Shown here: one piece after another, positions 1-8,769 of the stretch | How the letters are laid out: every line of letters begins with the position of its first letter | How positions within the stretch are numbered: position 1 is the first letter of the stretch | From: Bacteroidota bacterium | GTDB taxonomy: Bacteria; Bacteroidota; Bacteroidia; Chitinophagales; Chitinophagaceae | Assembly (NCBI GenBank): GCA_030706735.1 | Contig: JAUZNZ010000024.1 | Coordinates: 1 to 64,000 of the forward strand | Length of the DNA: 64,000 nt | Reading direction: 5' to 3' | Notes under the pieces: model-generated | The model's input: only the letters and a program-made list of their open reading frames with translations | Told to the model about the DNA's origin: nothing | Database searches by the model: none | Translations under genes and position numbers: made by a program

Positions 1-1206
1 GATGCGGTGAACAATCGCAAATTCACCCTTATTGGCGATCCGGCGCTCACCCTGGCCTTTCCGCGTTTCCGGGTGCAGACGCTGACGATCAATGGCAAAC
101 CGGTGACGCCGCAGAATGGAAATCCACCTCCTCCGGCCGATACCCTGAAGGCACTAGCCTCCACGACCGTGGGGGGTCAGGTGACGGACAATAGCGGGGC
201 GCTGATGACCGGCTTTACCGGGACGCTCTATGTCACGGTCTATGACAAGCCCCGCGCGGTGAGTACCCTGGCCAACAACCCGACGAGCATCAAGACGAAT
301 TTCCAGGTGCAGGATAATGTCCTGTACAAGGGTAAGGCGCAGGTGACCGGGGGACTCTTCAATTTCTCCTTTGTCGTGCCCAGGGATATCAACTACCAGT
401 ATGGCCAGGGGAAGATCAGCTACTATGCCGGCACGGGCGGGCCGGGCGGAGGATCCGGCGGGGGTGGCGGCGGCGGAGGCATCCCGGCCGATGCGAACGG
501 CGCTTTTACCCATATCGTGGTAGGGGGTTCCGGAAATGGCAATGGCGCCGGAACGGGACCTTCGATCCAGGCCTACCTGAATGATGAAAAATTCGTCGAC
601 GGGAGCATCACCAATCAGGACCCGATCCTGATCCTGCACCTGGCGGATTCATTGGGTATAAATATTACCGGGGCGGGCATCGGCCATGATATCACCGCCG
701 TACTGGACAACAACGTCCAAAATCCGTTCCTGTTGAATAATTTCTACGAGGCCGACCTCAATACCTTCAAACGGGGAACCGTGCGCTATCCCTTGCCGGT
801 CCTGGCCGACGGCGAGCACAGCCTGGTCATCAAGGCCTGGGATGCCGGCAATAATTCCGGGCAGGCCACACTCAGCTTCCGGGTCGTCAGGTCGCAGCAT
901 CTCACCCTCGATCACGTGTTGAATTATCCCGATCCCTTCACGACCCATACCAGCTTCTGGTTTGAGCATAATCGACCCGGTGAGGACCTGCAGGTTTTGA
1001 TCCAGATCATGACCGTTTCCGGCAAGCTCGTTAAATCGATCCGACGTACAATAAATGACCCCGGAAATCGTTCGAATGACATCGATTGGGATGGCCGTGA
1101 CGATTATGGCGCGAAAATTGGAAGGGGGGTGTATATTTACCGCCTCCGGGTTCGTGCCTCCGATGGCTCCCTGGTCGAAAAGCTGGAAAAACTGCTCATC
1201 TTGTAG
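1..1206 (+). CDS. porU: PorU, type IX secretion sortase, C-terminal part (5' truncated by window)
   Basis: The reading frame is open from base 1, so the gene begins outside the window; an apparent GTG start at base 7 is internal. The fragment opens with FTLIGDPALTL, the end of a gingipain-type C25 peptidase domain as found in PorU, the protease that removes C-terminal sorting signals from type IX cargo at the outer membrane. Beta-rich Ig-like stretches follow, then a C-terminal domain starting LNYPDPFTTHTSFWFEHNRP and ending in a FlgD-like fold (GRGVYIYRLRV), which PorU typically carries. A run of 17 residues, almost all glycine (bases 430-480), forms a flexible linker. The next gene is porV, whose product is the known outer-membrane partner of PorU. 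The catalytic Cys/His lie outside the window. Confidence 0.88.
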   Translation, partial: DAVNNRKFTLIGDPALTLAFPRFRVQTLTINGKPVTPQNGNPPPPADTLKALASTTVGGQVTDNSGALMTGFTGTLYVTVYDKPRAVSTLANNPTSIKTNFQVQDNVLYKGKAQVTGGLFNFSFVVPRDINYQYGQGKISYYAGTGGPGGGSGGGGGGGGIPADANGAFTHIVVGGSGNGNGAGTGPSIQAYLNDEKFVDGSITNQDPILILHLADSLGINITGAGIGHDITAVLDNNVQNPFLLNNFYEADLNTFKRGTVRYPLPVLADGEHSLVIKAWDAGNNSGQATLSFRVVRSQHLTLDHVLNYPDPFTTHTSFWFEHNRPGEDLQVLIQIMTVSGKLVKSIRRTINDPGNRSNDIDWDGRDDYGAKIGRGVYIYRLRVRASDGSLVEKLEKLLIL

Positions 1207-1329
1207 AGAAGATTGAACTCATTGAAAATCATTAATTAATCCGCGTATAGACAAAATTTACTTTTCAGTAAAAGCCACCAAATTGACTCAATTTGCGTGA
1301 TTCAAAAAGAAAATAAATAAATCTAAATC

Positions 1330-2508
1330 ATGAAACGATTTCACCGTGGATTAGCTGCTTTATTAATGATATTGATCGCCGGGGTGCAGGGCGCAAGGGC
1401 GCAGGACTCCATCAATGTGGTGACGACGGCAGTACCCTTTCTAAGAATTTCCCCCGATGCAAGGGCAGGAGGCATGGGCGATCTGGGCATTGCGACCTCG
1501 CCGGATGCCGCTTCGTCATTTTATAACCTGTCCAAGACCCCATTTGCGAAGAAGGATATCGGGATCGGCCTTACCTATACTCCCTGGTTGAAGGACCTTG
1601 GTCTGAACGACGTATACCTTTTGGCTGCGTCGGGATATAAGAAACTTTCCGAGAACGAGGCCTTATCCGCATCGATCCGTTATTTCAGCCTGGGCAATAT
1701 CCAGTTTACCGATTATAACGGCCGGGACATCGGCAATGGCAGTCCCCGGGAGTTCGGCGCGGATATCGGGTACTCGCGCAAACTGGGTGAGAAGCTCGCC
1801 GTGGGTTTGGCGGCAAGGTATATTTATTCGAACCTGGCGGCAGGGTTTGCCTCTCCCAGTTCCACCTACCAGCCGGGCAAGACATTTGCCGCCGACATCT
1901 CCTTCTTTTATCACGGCGCAACGGAGGATAAAGGGGGCTGGAATTATGGGCTTGCCATCAGCAATCTCGGCGGGAAGATCGGGTATACCAATGACGCCAC
2001 GCAAAAAGATTATATCCCGGCGGACCTCGGCCTGGGCGCCACGTATACCTATATACCGAATGAGGATAACAAGCTGACCTTCGGTCTTGACCTGCACAAG
2101 CTCCTGGTACCCGCGGTGCCCGCCAATGCGGATTCGGCGGCCTTGAGCAACTATCATAATAAGAGTATCACCGCCAGTTGGTTCGACTCTTTCCAGGGCG
2201 GTGGCCAATTCAAAGATATCCAGGCTTCCGTGGGCGCTGAATATGCGTACCAGGATCAATTCTTCTTCCGCCTCGGTTATTACTATGAAGACCCGACGAA
2301 GGGGAACCGGAAATATTTTAGTGTAGGCGTCGGGCTCAAGTACAATGTGATGACCCTGAATTTCTCTTACCTGGTACCCTCGGGCAGCGGCACGAACCGT
2401 AATCCGCTCTCCAATACATTGCGCTTCGGCCTGTCCTTCGACCTCGACAACAGTTCCGACAACAGCAGCAGTAGTGGCAGCGGCGATACGCAAAAGACCA
2501 CGCCTTAG
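1330..2508 (+). CDS. porV: PorV (LptO), type IX secretion outer-membrane protein
   Basis: The 392-residue protein has a signal peptide ending near ARAQDS and then a beta-barrel of the FadL-like PorV family. The N-terminal plug motif [15 protein letters not shown] is typical of PorV. In the type IX system PorV carries cargo from the translocon to PorU for signal cleavage and attachment. The last barrel strand ([12 protein letters not shown]) is followed by a Ser/Asn-rich tail of about 20 residues, so the protein does not end on the usual aromatic residue. It lies 123 bp after porU on the same strand and probably belongs to the same transcription unit. A strong terminator follows it. Confidence 0.92.
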   Translation: MKRFHRGLAALLMILIAGVQGARAQDSINVVTTAVPFLRISPDARAGGMGDLGIATSPDAASSFYNLSKTPFAKKDIGIGLTYTPWLKDLGLNDVYLLAASGYKKLSENEALSASIRYFSLGNIQFTDYNGRDIGNGSPREFGADIGYSRKLGEKLAVGLAARYIYSNLAAGFASPSSTYQPGKTFAADISFFYHGATEDKGGWNYGLAISNLGGKIGYTNDATQKDYIPADLGLGATYTYIPNEDNKLTFGLDLHKLLVPAVPANADSAALSNYHNKSITASWFDSFQGGGQFKDIQASVGAEYAYQDQFFFRLGYYYEDPTKGNRKYFSVGVGLKYNVMTLNFSYLVPSGSGTNRNPLSNTLRFGLSFDLDNSSDNSSSSGSGDTQKTTP

Positions 2509-2532
2509 TACTGGATTTAAACTTAATTTTAT

Positions 2533-2563
2533 GGCGTCCCCGGTTTTGGGGACGCCTTATTAT
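2533..2563 (+). terminator. Rho-independent terminator after porV
   Basis: A perfect 9-bp stem GGCGTCCCC / GGGGACGCC closes the loop GGTTTT and is followed by a T-rich stretch. It starts 25 bp after the porV stop and ends only 8 bp before the ispF start codon. Transcription of ispF therefore needs readthrough or initiation very close to its ATG. Confidence 0.85.
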
Positions 2564-2570
2564 TTTCAAT

Positions 2571-3075
2571 ATGTCATACCGGATCGGATCAGGCGTGGAT
2601 TTTCATCGATTGGCCGAAGGAAGGGAACTGTGGCTTGGCGGCGTACGAATACCACATACCATGGGCGCGCTGGGGCACAGCGATGCCGACGTGCTGTTGC
2701 ACGCCCTCTGTGACGCGTTGCTCGGGGCCTTGAGCCTGGGCGATATCGGCAAGCATTTCCCCGACACCGATCCCGCATATAAGGATATCGACAGCAAGAT
2801 CCTGCTGCAAAAGACCTTTGCCCTGGTGCGCGCCAAAAAATTACCAGGTCGTGAACATCGACAGCACCGTTTGTCTCGAAGCACCCAGGATCATGACCTA
2901 TGCCGGCGAGATGCGGAAGGTCATTTCGCAGATCCTTGGACTGTCCCCGGAGGATATTTCCATCAAGGCCACGACGACGGAAGGACTGGGCTTTGTCGGT
3001 CGCGGCGAAGGCCTCGTAGCGTATGTGACGGTATTGCTCCAGTCTGTAGCCAAGCCTTCGACCCGTAGCTTGTAG
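2571..3075 (+). pseudogene. ispF: 2-C-methyl-D-erythritol 2,4-cyclodiphosphate synthase, frameshifted
   Basis: IspF makes MEcPP in the MEP isoprenoid pathway. The first frame (from ATG 2571) carries the metal-binding start [26 protein letters not shown] and [12 protein letters not shown], and runs in good register to LVRAK. The frame then breaks at an A6 run (2835-2840). The rest of the protein continues in the next frame as [17 protein letters not shown] through [16 protein letters not shown] to the stop at 3073-3075. Removing one A, or adding two bases, restores a protein of normal length (about 168 residues). All family motifs are otherwise intact, so the lesion is recent, a sequencing error, or corrected by slippage. 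The dut promoter overlaps the 3' end. Confidence 0.9.
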
Positions 3076-3099
3076 CATCCGACTTGCCCCTTATCTTTG
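3070..3099 (+). promoter_or_regulatory. Bacteroidota-type promoter of dut
   Basis: TTG (3070-3072), a 19-bp spacer and TATCTTTG (3092-3099) match the Bacteroidota consensus TTG-N19-TAnnTTTG. The -33 element lies in the last codons of ispF. The dut ATG starts only 4 bp after the -7 box, so the transcript would begin at or next to the start codon. Confidence 0.75.
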
Positions 3100-3103
3100 C
3101 GGC

Positions 3104-3547
3104 ATGCCGAACGTCAAAGTAAAGATCGTCAACCTGTCGTCGAATGCGCTGCCGGCCTACGCCACGGAAGGCTCGGCCGGAATGGACCTGCGCGCTCACC
3201 TGCCTGAGCAGGTCGTCCTGCGTCCCATGGAACGGAAATTGATCCCCACCGGCTTATACCTGGAATTGCCCCAGGGCTATGAGGCGCAGGTGCGTCCGCG
3301 CAGCGGGCTGGCGATCAATCAGGGCATTACCTGTCTTAATTCCCCGGGTACCGTGGACTCGGATTACCGGGGCGAGATCAAGGTGATATTGATCAATTTG
3401 TCCGGCGAAGAACAGAGCATAAGGCCGGGGGACCGGATCGCGCAAATGGTGATCAGTCCCGTCCAGCAGATCGAATGGCAGGAAGTCGGCGAGGTGGCCG
3501 CGACAACGCGCAATGCAGGCGGGTTCGGGCATACAGGTAAAGCGTAA
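3104..3547 (+). CDS. dut: dUTP diphosphatase (dUTPase)
   Basis: This 147-residue protein hydrolyses dUTP to dUMP and pyrophosphate, keeping uracil out of DNA and supplying dTMP synthesis. All five trimeric dUTPase motifs are present in order: AGMDLRA, PRSGLA, the catalytic [11 protein letters not shown] with its aspartate, RIAQMV, and the C-terminal [10 protein letters not shown] arm. Length is normal for a bacterial homotrimeric enzyme. The gene appears to have its own promoter, which lies at the end of ispF, and probably a leaderless message. Its stop codon lies inside the first copy of a 15-bp tandem duplication. Confidence 0.95.
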   Translation: MPNVKVKIVNLSSNALPAYATEGSAGMDLRAHLPEQVVLRPMERKLIPTGLYLELPQGYEAQVRPRSGLAINQGITCLNSPGTVDSDYRGEIKVILINLSGEEQSIRPGDRIAQMVISPVQQIEWQEVGEVAATTRNAGGFGHTGKA

Positions 3548-3573
3548 AAAGAGGAATGGTAAAAAGAGGAATG
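3544..3573 (+). repeat. 15-bp tandem duplication between dut and the DUF4292 gene
   Basis: GTAAAAAGAGGAATG occurs twice head to tail (3544-3558 and 3559-3573). The first copy contains the dut stop codon. Each copy holds a purine-rich GAGGA followed by ATG. The second ATG (3571) opens a three-codon frame that overlaps the start of the next gene at 3575. Confidence 0.85.
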
Positions 3574-3574
3574 A

Positions 3575-4441
3575 ATGAATAAGATGATCAAAATGGCGGG
3601 CGGCATGTTGTTTGTCGTCATCGGGATGGCGGTCAGTTGCCGGTCGACAAAGTCGATCCGGCGGGCGATGGCGGTGCAGCATAAGGATTCTGCGGCTATT
3701 GTGGTGCTGCCGGCCACGGACAGCGCCAGGCTACAGAGCAAGGAAGACCTTCGCAACGATTCGATGCGCGTTATGCACACGGCGCTCGAGGGCCTGGACA
3801 GTAACCGGATCAACTTCTCCACGTTCTCTGCCAAGGTGAGGGTGAATTATGAAGGCGGTGAGGGCAACGGTTCCGATTTCACCGCATATATCCATATCAA
3901 GAAGGACAGCCTGATCTGGGTCTCGGTCTCCGCCCTGCTGGGGATCGAGGCGTTCCGCATGCTCATCACCCCCGATAGCGTGATCATCCTCGACAAGCTC
4001 AAGAAGATCGTCAGGATCAGAAGAGTAAATTATCTTCAGCAGGAGATCCACATGCCGGTCGATTTCAAGGCCCTGCAGGACCTACTGGTCGGCAATCCCA
4101 TGTACCTGGATACGGGGAACGTCCTGTTCTATAAGCGTGAGCAGGCCGGCCTGTCGATCATGACCATCGACAGCCTGTTTAAGAATTATACCACACTGAA
4201 TGCGACGGACCATACGTTACGGCACAGCAAGCTGGACGATACCGATCCGATGCGGGCGAGGAGCTGCGACCTGACCTATGGCGATTATGACCTGCGTGAC
4301 GGGATGCGCTTTTCGACCTACCGGAAGATCTCCGTCGCTGAAAAATCCAAGCTGGACATTGAATTGAGCTTTAAACAGTATAATTTTAACACGCCCTTAA
4401 GTTTTACTTTTTCGATCCCGAAAAATTATAAGCGTAAATGA
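3575..4441 (+). CDS. DUF4292 family lipoprotein
   Basis: The 288-residue protein has a hydrophobic signal ending in a lipobox-like GMAVSC, with Cys22 as the likely lipidated residue. It matches the DUF4292 family seen throughout Bacteroidota, a LolA/LppX-like beta fold of unknown function. Motifs seen include INFSTFSAKVRVNYEGGEG, DSLIWVSVSALLGIEAFRML and a C-terminal PLSFTFSIPKNYKRK. It follows dut by 27 bp and precedes the EnvC-like gene by 24 bp, as in many Bacteroidota genomes, so co-transcription is likely. An envelope role is inferred from the lipoprotein signal and the neighbours. Confidence 0.82.
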   Translation: MNKMIKMAGGMLFVVIGMAVSCRSTKSIRRAMAVQHKDSAAIVVLPATDSARLQSKEDLRNDSMRVMHTALEGLDSNRINFSTFSAKVRVNYEGGEGNGSDFTAYIHIKKDSLIWVSVSALLGIEAFRMLITPDSVIILDKLKKIVRIRRVNYLQQEIHMPVDFKALQDLLVGNPMYLDTGNVLFYKREQAGLSIMTIDSLFKNYTTLNATDHTLRHSKLDDTDPMRARSCDLTYGDYDLRDGMRFSTYRKISVAEKSKLDIELSFKQYNFNTPLSFTFSIPKNYKRK

Positions 4442-4465
4442 GCGTTATAGGATAAATCGCCGCCC

Positions 4466-5719
4466 ATGCAAAGATCTCTTTTCCTGACCTGCCTGATGGT
4501 ATTGACGGTATTCTTTTCCCATGCCCAAACGCAGCCGCAAAGCCGCGCGGAACTGGAAAAAGAACGGGAGGCCATACAAAAAGAGATCGAGGACGTCAAG
4601 CGGACGCTGGACGAAACGCATCGCAATAAGAAGGAGACCCTGGGACAGCTTGCCTTGTTGCAGCGCAGGCTCCATCTCCGGGAATCTGCCATCCAGAATA
4701 TCAATTCCCAGATCAATTTCATCCAGGGCGACATGAACGATTCATGGCGCCAGATCATGAAGCTCCGCAGGGAGCTGGACACCCTGCGCACGCAGTATGC
4801 GCAAAGCATCGTATTCTCCTATAAGAACCGGACCAGTTACGACTTCCTCAATTTTATCTTCTCGGCGACGAGTTTCAATGACGCATTGAAAAGGATCCAG
4901 TATCTGAAATCTTACAGGGCCTACCAGGAGGAGCGCGCCGTCAATATTGCACGCACGCAGCAATTGCTGCAAGGTAAGATCGACGGCCTCAAGCTTACCC
5001 GCCAGCAAAAGGATGAAGTGCTGAAGAAGCAAAATCGCGAGATGGCCATCCTGGAAGATGAAAAGAAGGAGAAGGATGCCGTAGTCAATAAACTGAAGTC
5101 GCAGGAGAAAGAGCTCAAGAAGGAAATGGTGGCCAAACAAAGACAGGATCTGAAGCTGCAAAGCGCCATAGCGGCCGTTATTCGCCGCGCGACCGCCACG
5201 GCCGTCCGGGAGTCCAATGCGGCGAAAGCCAATGCCCCGTCAAATAACGAACCGGCAGCCAGGCTCGCGGCGGCGCCCAAGCCGAAGAACTATACCGTAT
5301 TCGATAAGGAAAGTGATGTCCGGCTCACCGGGGGCCTTGAAAAGAACAGGGGTCACCTGCCCTGGCCGGTCAGCCAGGGAACGATCTCCATGACCTTCGG
5401 TCTCCATGAATACATGCCGGGGATCAAATACAATAACACGGGCATTACCATCGATGTCGAACCGGGAGTCGCCGTCAAGGCAGTCTTCGAAGGACAGGTA
5501 CAGAGCATCATGATCATCGGGGATGTCAATGCCGTGATCGTGAAGACCGGGAAATATTTTATTACCTATAGCAATCTTTCGACCGTCTCGGTTCAAAAAG
5601 ATCAGCCTGTTACGACGGGACAGATCCTTGGCCGGGTATCCGAAGGCGGCAAGCTGGATTTCATGATCTCCGATGATAAGATCCGGTGGCTCGACCCGGA
5701 GAGGTGGCTGCACCATTAG
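4466..5719 (+). CDS. EnvC-like murein hydrolase activator, degenerate LytM (M23) domain
   Basis: The 417-residue protein has a signal peptide ending near FFSHAQTQ, a long coiled coil (about residues 25-240, rich in Lys/Glu/Gln heptads), a linker, and a C-terminal LytM fold. The zinc ligands of active M23 peptidases are missing: the usual HxH position reads KLDF (GGKLDFMISDD), and the first histidine position reads NNTGITIDV. This is the pattern of EnvC, which activates cell-wall amidases and does not cut peptidoglycan itself. It probably acts in the periplasm during division. Its stop codon shares TTAG with that of the convergent bshA. Confidence 0.85.
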   Translation: MQRSLFLTCLMVLTVFFSHAQTQPQSRAELEKEREAIQKEIEDVKRTLDETHRNKKETLGQLALLQRRLHLRESAIQNINSQINFIQGDMNDSWRQIMKLRRELDTLRTQYAQSIVFSYKNRTSYDFLNFIFSATSFNDALKRIQYLKSYRAYQEERAVNIARTQQLLQGKIDGLKLTRQQKDEVLKKQNREMAILEDEKKEKDAVVNKLKSQEKELKKEMVAKQRQDLKLQSAIAAVIRRATATAVRESNAAKANAPSNNEPAARLAAAPKPKNYTVFDKESDVRLTGGLEKNRGHLPWPVSQGTISMTFGLHEYMPGIKYNNTGITIDVEPGVAVKAVFEGQVQSIMIIGDVNAVIVKTGKYFITYSNLSTVSVQKDQPVTTGQILGRVSEGGKLDFMISDDKIRWLDPERWLHH

Positions 5720-6837
5720 CCCAGAAAGCGATTATACAGTGCCTCATATTCCGGCACGATCGTATGGATATCGAACTTCTTCGCATGGGCTGCGGCATTT
5801 GCCTTGAATTTTTTTAAGACGGCGTCGTCCTCCAGGATAGAGATCGCATGACTGCTCATGTCGCCGATATCGCCCACCTCGCTCAGATAACCCGTCTCGC
5901 CTTCCACCTGGATCTCCGGCAGTCCTCCCGCATTGGTCGATACGACGGGAACCCCGGCGGCCATGGCCTCCAGCGCCGCCAGACCGAAGCTCTCGTATTC
6001 CGAGGTCAGCAGGAACAGGTCGGCGACTGCGAGGATGTCTTCCATTTGTTCCTGTCTGCCGACGAAGCGTACGTCGTCGCAGATGCCCAGTTCGCGGCAT
6101 AGCGTTTCCGCTCCGGGACGTTCCGGTCCATCACCGACGAACAACAGTTTGGCAGGAAGCTTCTTTTTCACGTAGTCGAAAATATGGACGATGTCCTGCA
6201 CCCGTTTGATCTTCCGGAAATTCGAGGCGTGCAGCAGGATACGTTCCCCGTTCGGAGCGATCACCCGTTTGAAGGCGTCGATGGGCCTCCTGTGGAACCT
6301 CTGCGTGTCCACGAAATTGTGGATCACCCGGATCTCCTTTTCGATGGCGAACGTGCGATAGGTCTCGTCGCAAAGATTTTGTGAGACCGCGGTGATCGCG
6401 TCGCTTTGATTGATGGAAAAGGCCACGACGGGCGCGAAGGTCTTGTCCCTCCCGACCAGCGTGATGTCGGTGCCGTGCAGGGTGGTGATAACGGGAATAC
6501 GCCGGCCCTGGGTTTCTACGATCTTTTTGGCCATATAGGCAGCCGATGCGTGGGGGATGGCATAGTGCACATGCAGAAGGTCGAGCCGCTGATTCATGAT
6601 CACGTCCACCATCGTGCTGGACAGGGCCGTCTCATAGGGAGGATAATCGAAGAGGGGATAGGTGGTCACCCGCACCTCATGATAGAAGATATTCGCGTTG
6701 AATTCGTTTAGCCTTACCGGTTGCTGGTAGGTGATGAAGTGTACCTGGTGTCCCTTATCGGCGAGGGCCTTCCCCAGTTCCGTCGCCAATACTCCGCTGC
6801 CGCCGAATGTAGGATAGCATACAATTCCGATCCGCAT
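5716..6837 (-). CDS. bshA: N-acetyl-alpha-D-glucosaminyl L-malate synthase BshA
   Basis: This 373-residue GT4 glycosyltransferase joins GlcNAc from UDP-GlcNAc to L-malate, the first step of bacillithiol synthesis. The N-terminus MRIGIVCYPTFGGSGVLATE is characteristic of BshA. The donor-binding C-terminal domain shows the retaining GT4 motif EYESFGLAALEAMAAGVPVV. Length fits the family. Bacteroidota are known bacillithiol producers. Other bsh genes are not in this window. A weak -7-like TACCTTCG lies at 6872-6865, 27 bp before the start. Confidence 0.93.
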   Translation of the reverse strand: MRIGIVCYPTFGGSGVLATELGKALADKGHQVHFITYQQPVRLNEFNANIFYHEVRVTTYPLFDYPPYETALSSTMVDVIMNQRLDLLHVHYAIPHASAAYMAKKIVETQGRRIPVITTLHGTDITLVGRDKTFAPVVAFSINQSDAITAVSQNLCDETYRTFAIEKEIRVIHNFVDTQRFHRRPIDAFKRVIAPNGERILLHASNFRKIKRVQDIVHIFDYVKKKLPAKLLFVGDGPERPGAETLCRELGICDDVRFVGRQEQMEDILAVADLFLLTSEYESFGLAALEAMAAGVPVVSTNAGGLPEIQVEGETGYLSEVGDIGDMSSHAISILEDDAVLKKFKANAAAHAKKFDIHTIVPEYEALYNRFLG

Positions 6838-6934
6838 AATGGCTGGTTGAAATGATTTAAGGGCCGAAGGTAAATCAATTTTTTAGTCTTCCTGCGCCGT
6901 TCAAATGATGTAACTTTAGCGAAAATTAACAGCG

Positions 6935-8350
6935 ATGAGCCGCTTATTGTTGATCAGCTGCCTGGTTTTATTTTCCGCGCCGGCCTTTTCCCAGAATAAT
7001 GTCTCCCTGAATGCCTCCCTGAAAGATTCCCTGTTCATACGCAAACTCGCCGACGAGATCCTTGTCGATGGCCATGCCTATTCGAACCTCCAAAACCTCA
7101 CCAAGACGATCGGCGGAAGACTCTCCGGAAGCCCCCAATTCTATCAGGCCGAGGTTTGGGCTCAGCAGGCCCTTCACGATGCCGGCGCCGAAAAAGTATA
7201 TTTGCAGGCCTGCATGGTGCCCCACTGGATCAGGGGCGGCGCAGACACGGCGGCATTTACTACGCTCGAGAATAAGACCCTGTTGCGGACCCGTTCCCTC
7301 GATATCCTGGCGCTGGGCAATTCCAAAGGCACCGGGCCGCAGGGGATCACCGCGCCGGCCTTGCTCATCCATTCTTTCGACGAACTGCAGCGACGTAAGT
7401 CGGACGTAAAGGGCAAGATCGTTTTTTACGATTACCCCTTCAATGAACGCTATGTCGAAACCTTTCGCGCTTACAGCGACGCGGTTCCCTACCGTGTGAC
7501 CGGTCCCTCCAATGCGGCGCGCTATGGCGCGGTGGGCGTGCTGGTTCGTTCCATGAGCAGTTCGACGGACAATAACCCCCATACCGGGGCCATGAATTAT
7601 AATGATTCGTTCCCGCAGATCCCTGCCGCGGCCGTAGGTCTGAAGGACGCCGATAGTCTGGCGGCTGCGCTCGGGAAGAATGCGCAGGTCAGCGTCTATT
7701 TGCGGACGATGGCGCAGATGCTGCCCGATACGCTCGCGCACAATGTGATCGGCGAGCTGCGGGGCAGCGTGTTTCCTGACCAGGTGATCCTGATAGGAGG
7801 TCATCTGGACTCCTGGGATCCGGCAGAAGGCGCGCAGGATGACGGCGCCGGCTGCGTGCACGCGATCGAAGTGTTGAGGGTACTGAAGGCCGTGGGGTAC
7901 AAGCCCCGGCATACCATCCGCGTCGTCCTCTTCGCCAATGAAGAGAATGGCGGCCGGGGAGGAAAAAAGTATGCCGAAGAGGTCGGCGCCAAAAAGGAAA
8001 AGCAACTCTTTGCGCTGGAGAGCGATGCGGGCGGATTCACGCCACGCTGTTTTAGTTTCTCGCTGCCCGAAGCGAAGTTGGCGGCGATCCGGCCCTGGAT
8101 CCGGCTCCTGCAACCCTATGGCGTCTATGAATTCACTTCCCGCGGCGGGGGGGCGGACGTCACGCCGCTCGTGGCGCAGGGTTTCACGGTCGGGGAACTG
8201 GTGCCGGACTCGCAGCGTTATTTCGATTATCATCATTCGAGGGCGGACGTGCTCGAAAAGGTGAACAAGCGGGAACTGGAGCTGGGCGCTGTCAGTATGG
8301 CCGCCCTGGTTTACCTGGTCGACAAATACGGTTTTACCCCTTCACCCTAA
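6935..8350 (+). CDS. Secreted M28 family zinc aminopeptidase
   Basis: The 471-residue protein has a signal peptide (cleavage near APAFSQNN) and a C-terminal M28 catalytic domain. The paired-zinc ligands are visible in order: GGHLDSWD (His, Asp), AQDDGAG (bridging Asp), EENGGRGG (general-base Glu and ligand Glu), LESDAGG (Asp) and YHHSRADV (His). The central region, with CMVPHWIRGG and YGAVGVLVRS, resembles the PA-type insert of carboxypeptidase Q-like members. It is probably a periplasmic or secreted exopeptidase with unknown substrates. A TAACTTTA box (6911-6918) lies 16 bp before the ATG. Confidence 0.9.
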   Translation: MSRLLLISCLVLFSAPAFSQNNVSLNASLKDSLFIRKLADEILVDGHAYSNLQNLTKTIGGRLSGSPQFYQAEVWAQQALHDAGAEKVYLQACMVPHWIRGGADTAAFTTLENKTLLRTRSLDILALGNSKGTGPQGITAPALLIHSFDELQRRKSDVKGKIVFYDYPFNERYVETFRAYSDAVPYRVTGPSNAARYGAVGVLVRSMSSSTDNNPHTGAMNYNDSFPQIPAAAVGLKDADSLAAALGKNAQVSVYLRTMAQMLPDTLAHNVIGELRGSVFPDQVILIGGHLDSWDPAEGAQDDGAGCVHAIEVLRVLKAVGYKPRHTIRVVLFANEENGGRGGKKYAEEVGAKKEKQLFALESDAGGFTPRCFSFSLPEAKLAAIRPWIRLLQPYGVYEFTSRGGGADVTPLVAQGFTVGELVPDSQRYFDYHHSRADVLEKVNKRELELGAVSMAALVYLVDKYGFTPSP

Positions 8351-8361
8351 ATCGGTCATTC

Positions 8362-8736
8362 ATGAAAAAATTCCTTTGGATCAGTCTCGTCGTCATCATC
8401 GCCGCGCTATTCATTTATATCGGTATCCGGTATTACTTTGTCCTTGGCTATGGAACGAAGGCCGGAGAGCTTAATTATATGGTATATAAAGGCTGGTTAT
8501 TCAAGACCTACGAAGGCAAGCTCATTCAGCCAGGGCTGCGTTCTATGGCGCCGAATACCTTAAGCACCTATGAGTTCCAGTTCTCGGTCACCGATACCGC
8601 CATTGCAAGAAGATTGATGATCAATAGTGGAAAAAATATGGTACTGCACTATCGGGAATATGTGGGCTCCGTTCCCTGGAGGGGATACAGTGAGTTTGTG
8701 GTGGACAGTATCGTCTCCATCGACAATGGGAAGTGA
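8362..8736 (+). CDS. Conserved membrane-anchored protein of unknown function
   Basis: The 124-residue protein begins with one hydrophobic helix (about residues 4-26) and continues as a small soluble domain with the conserved stretches GELNYMVYKGWLFKTYEG and YREYVGSVPWRGYSEFVVDS. I recognise this as a family common in Bacteroidota and sometimes mislabelled in databases as 6-phosphogluconate dehydrogenase; nothing in it supports that enzyme. It follows the M28 peptidase by 11 bp and is probably co-transcribed. Confidence 0.75.
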   Translation: MKKFLWISLVVIIAALFIYIGIRYYFVLGYGTKAGELNYMVYKGWLFKTYEGKLIQPGLRSMAPNTLSTYEFQFSVTDTAIARRLMINSGKNMVLHYREYVGSVPWRGYSEFVVDSIVSIDNGK

Positions 8737-8769
8737 GTCCACGGAGCCCGCGCTGCACGCGGCCGGCGA

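Noticed and set aside
3571-3582. The three-codon frame ATG AAT GAA TAA as a leader-peptide gene
   Set aside because: It arises from the tandem duplication and is too short to call; it is noted only as a possible effect on the next start codon.
6968-8236. A 422-codon open frame antisense to the M28 peptidase
   Set aside because: It lacks any recognisable motif, while the plus-strand protein has all zinc ligands.
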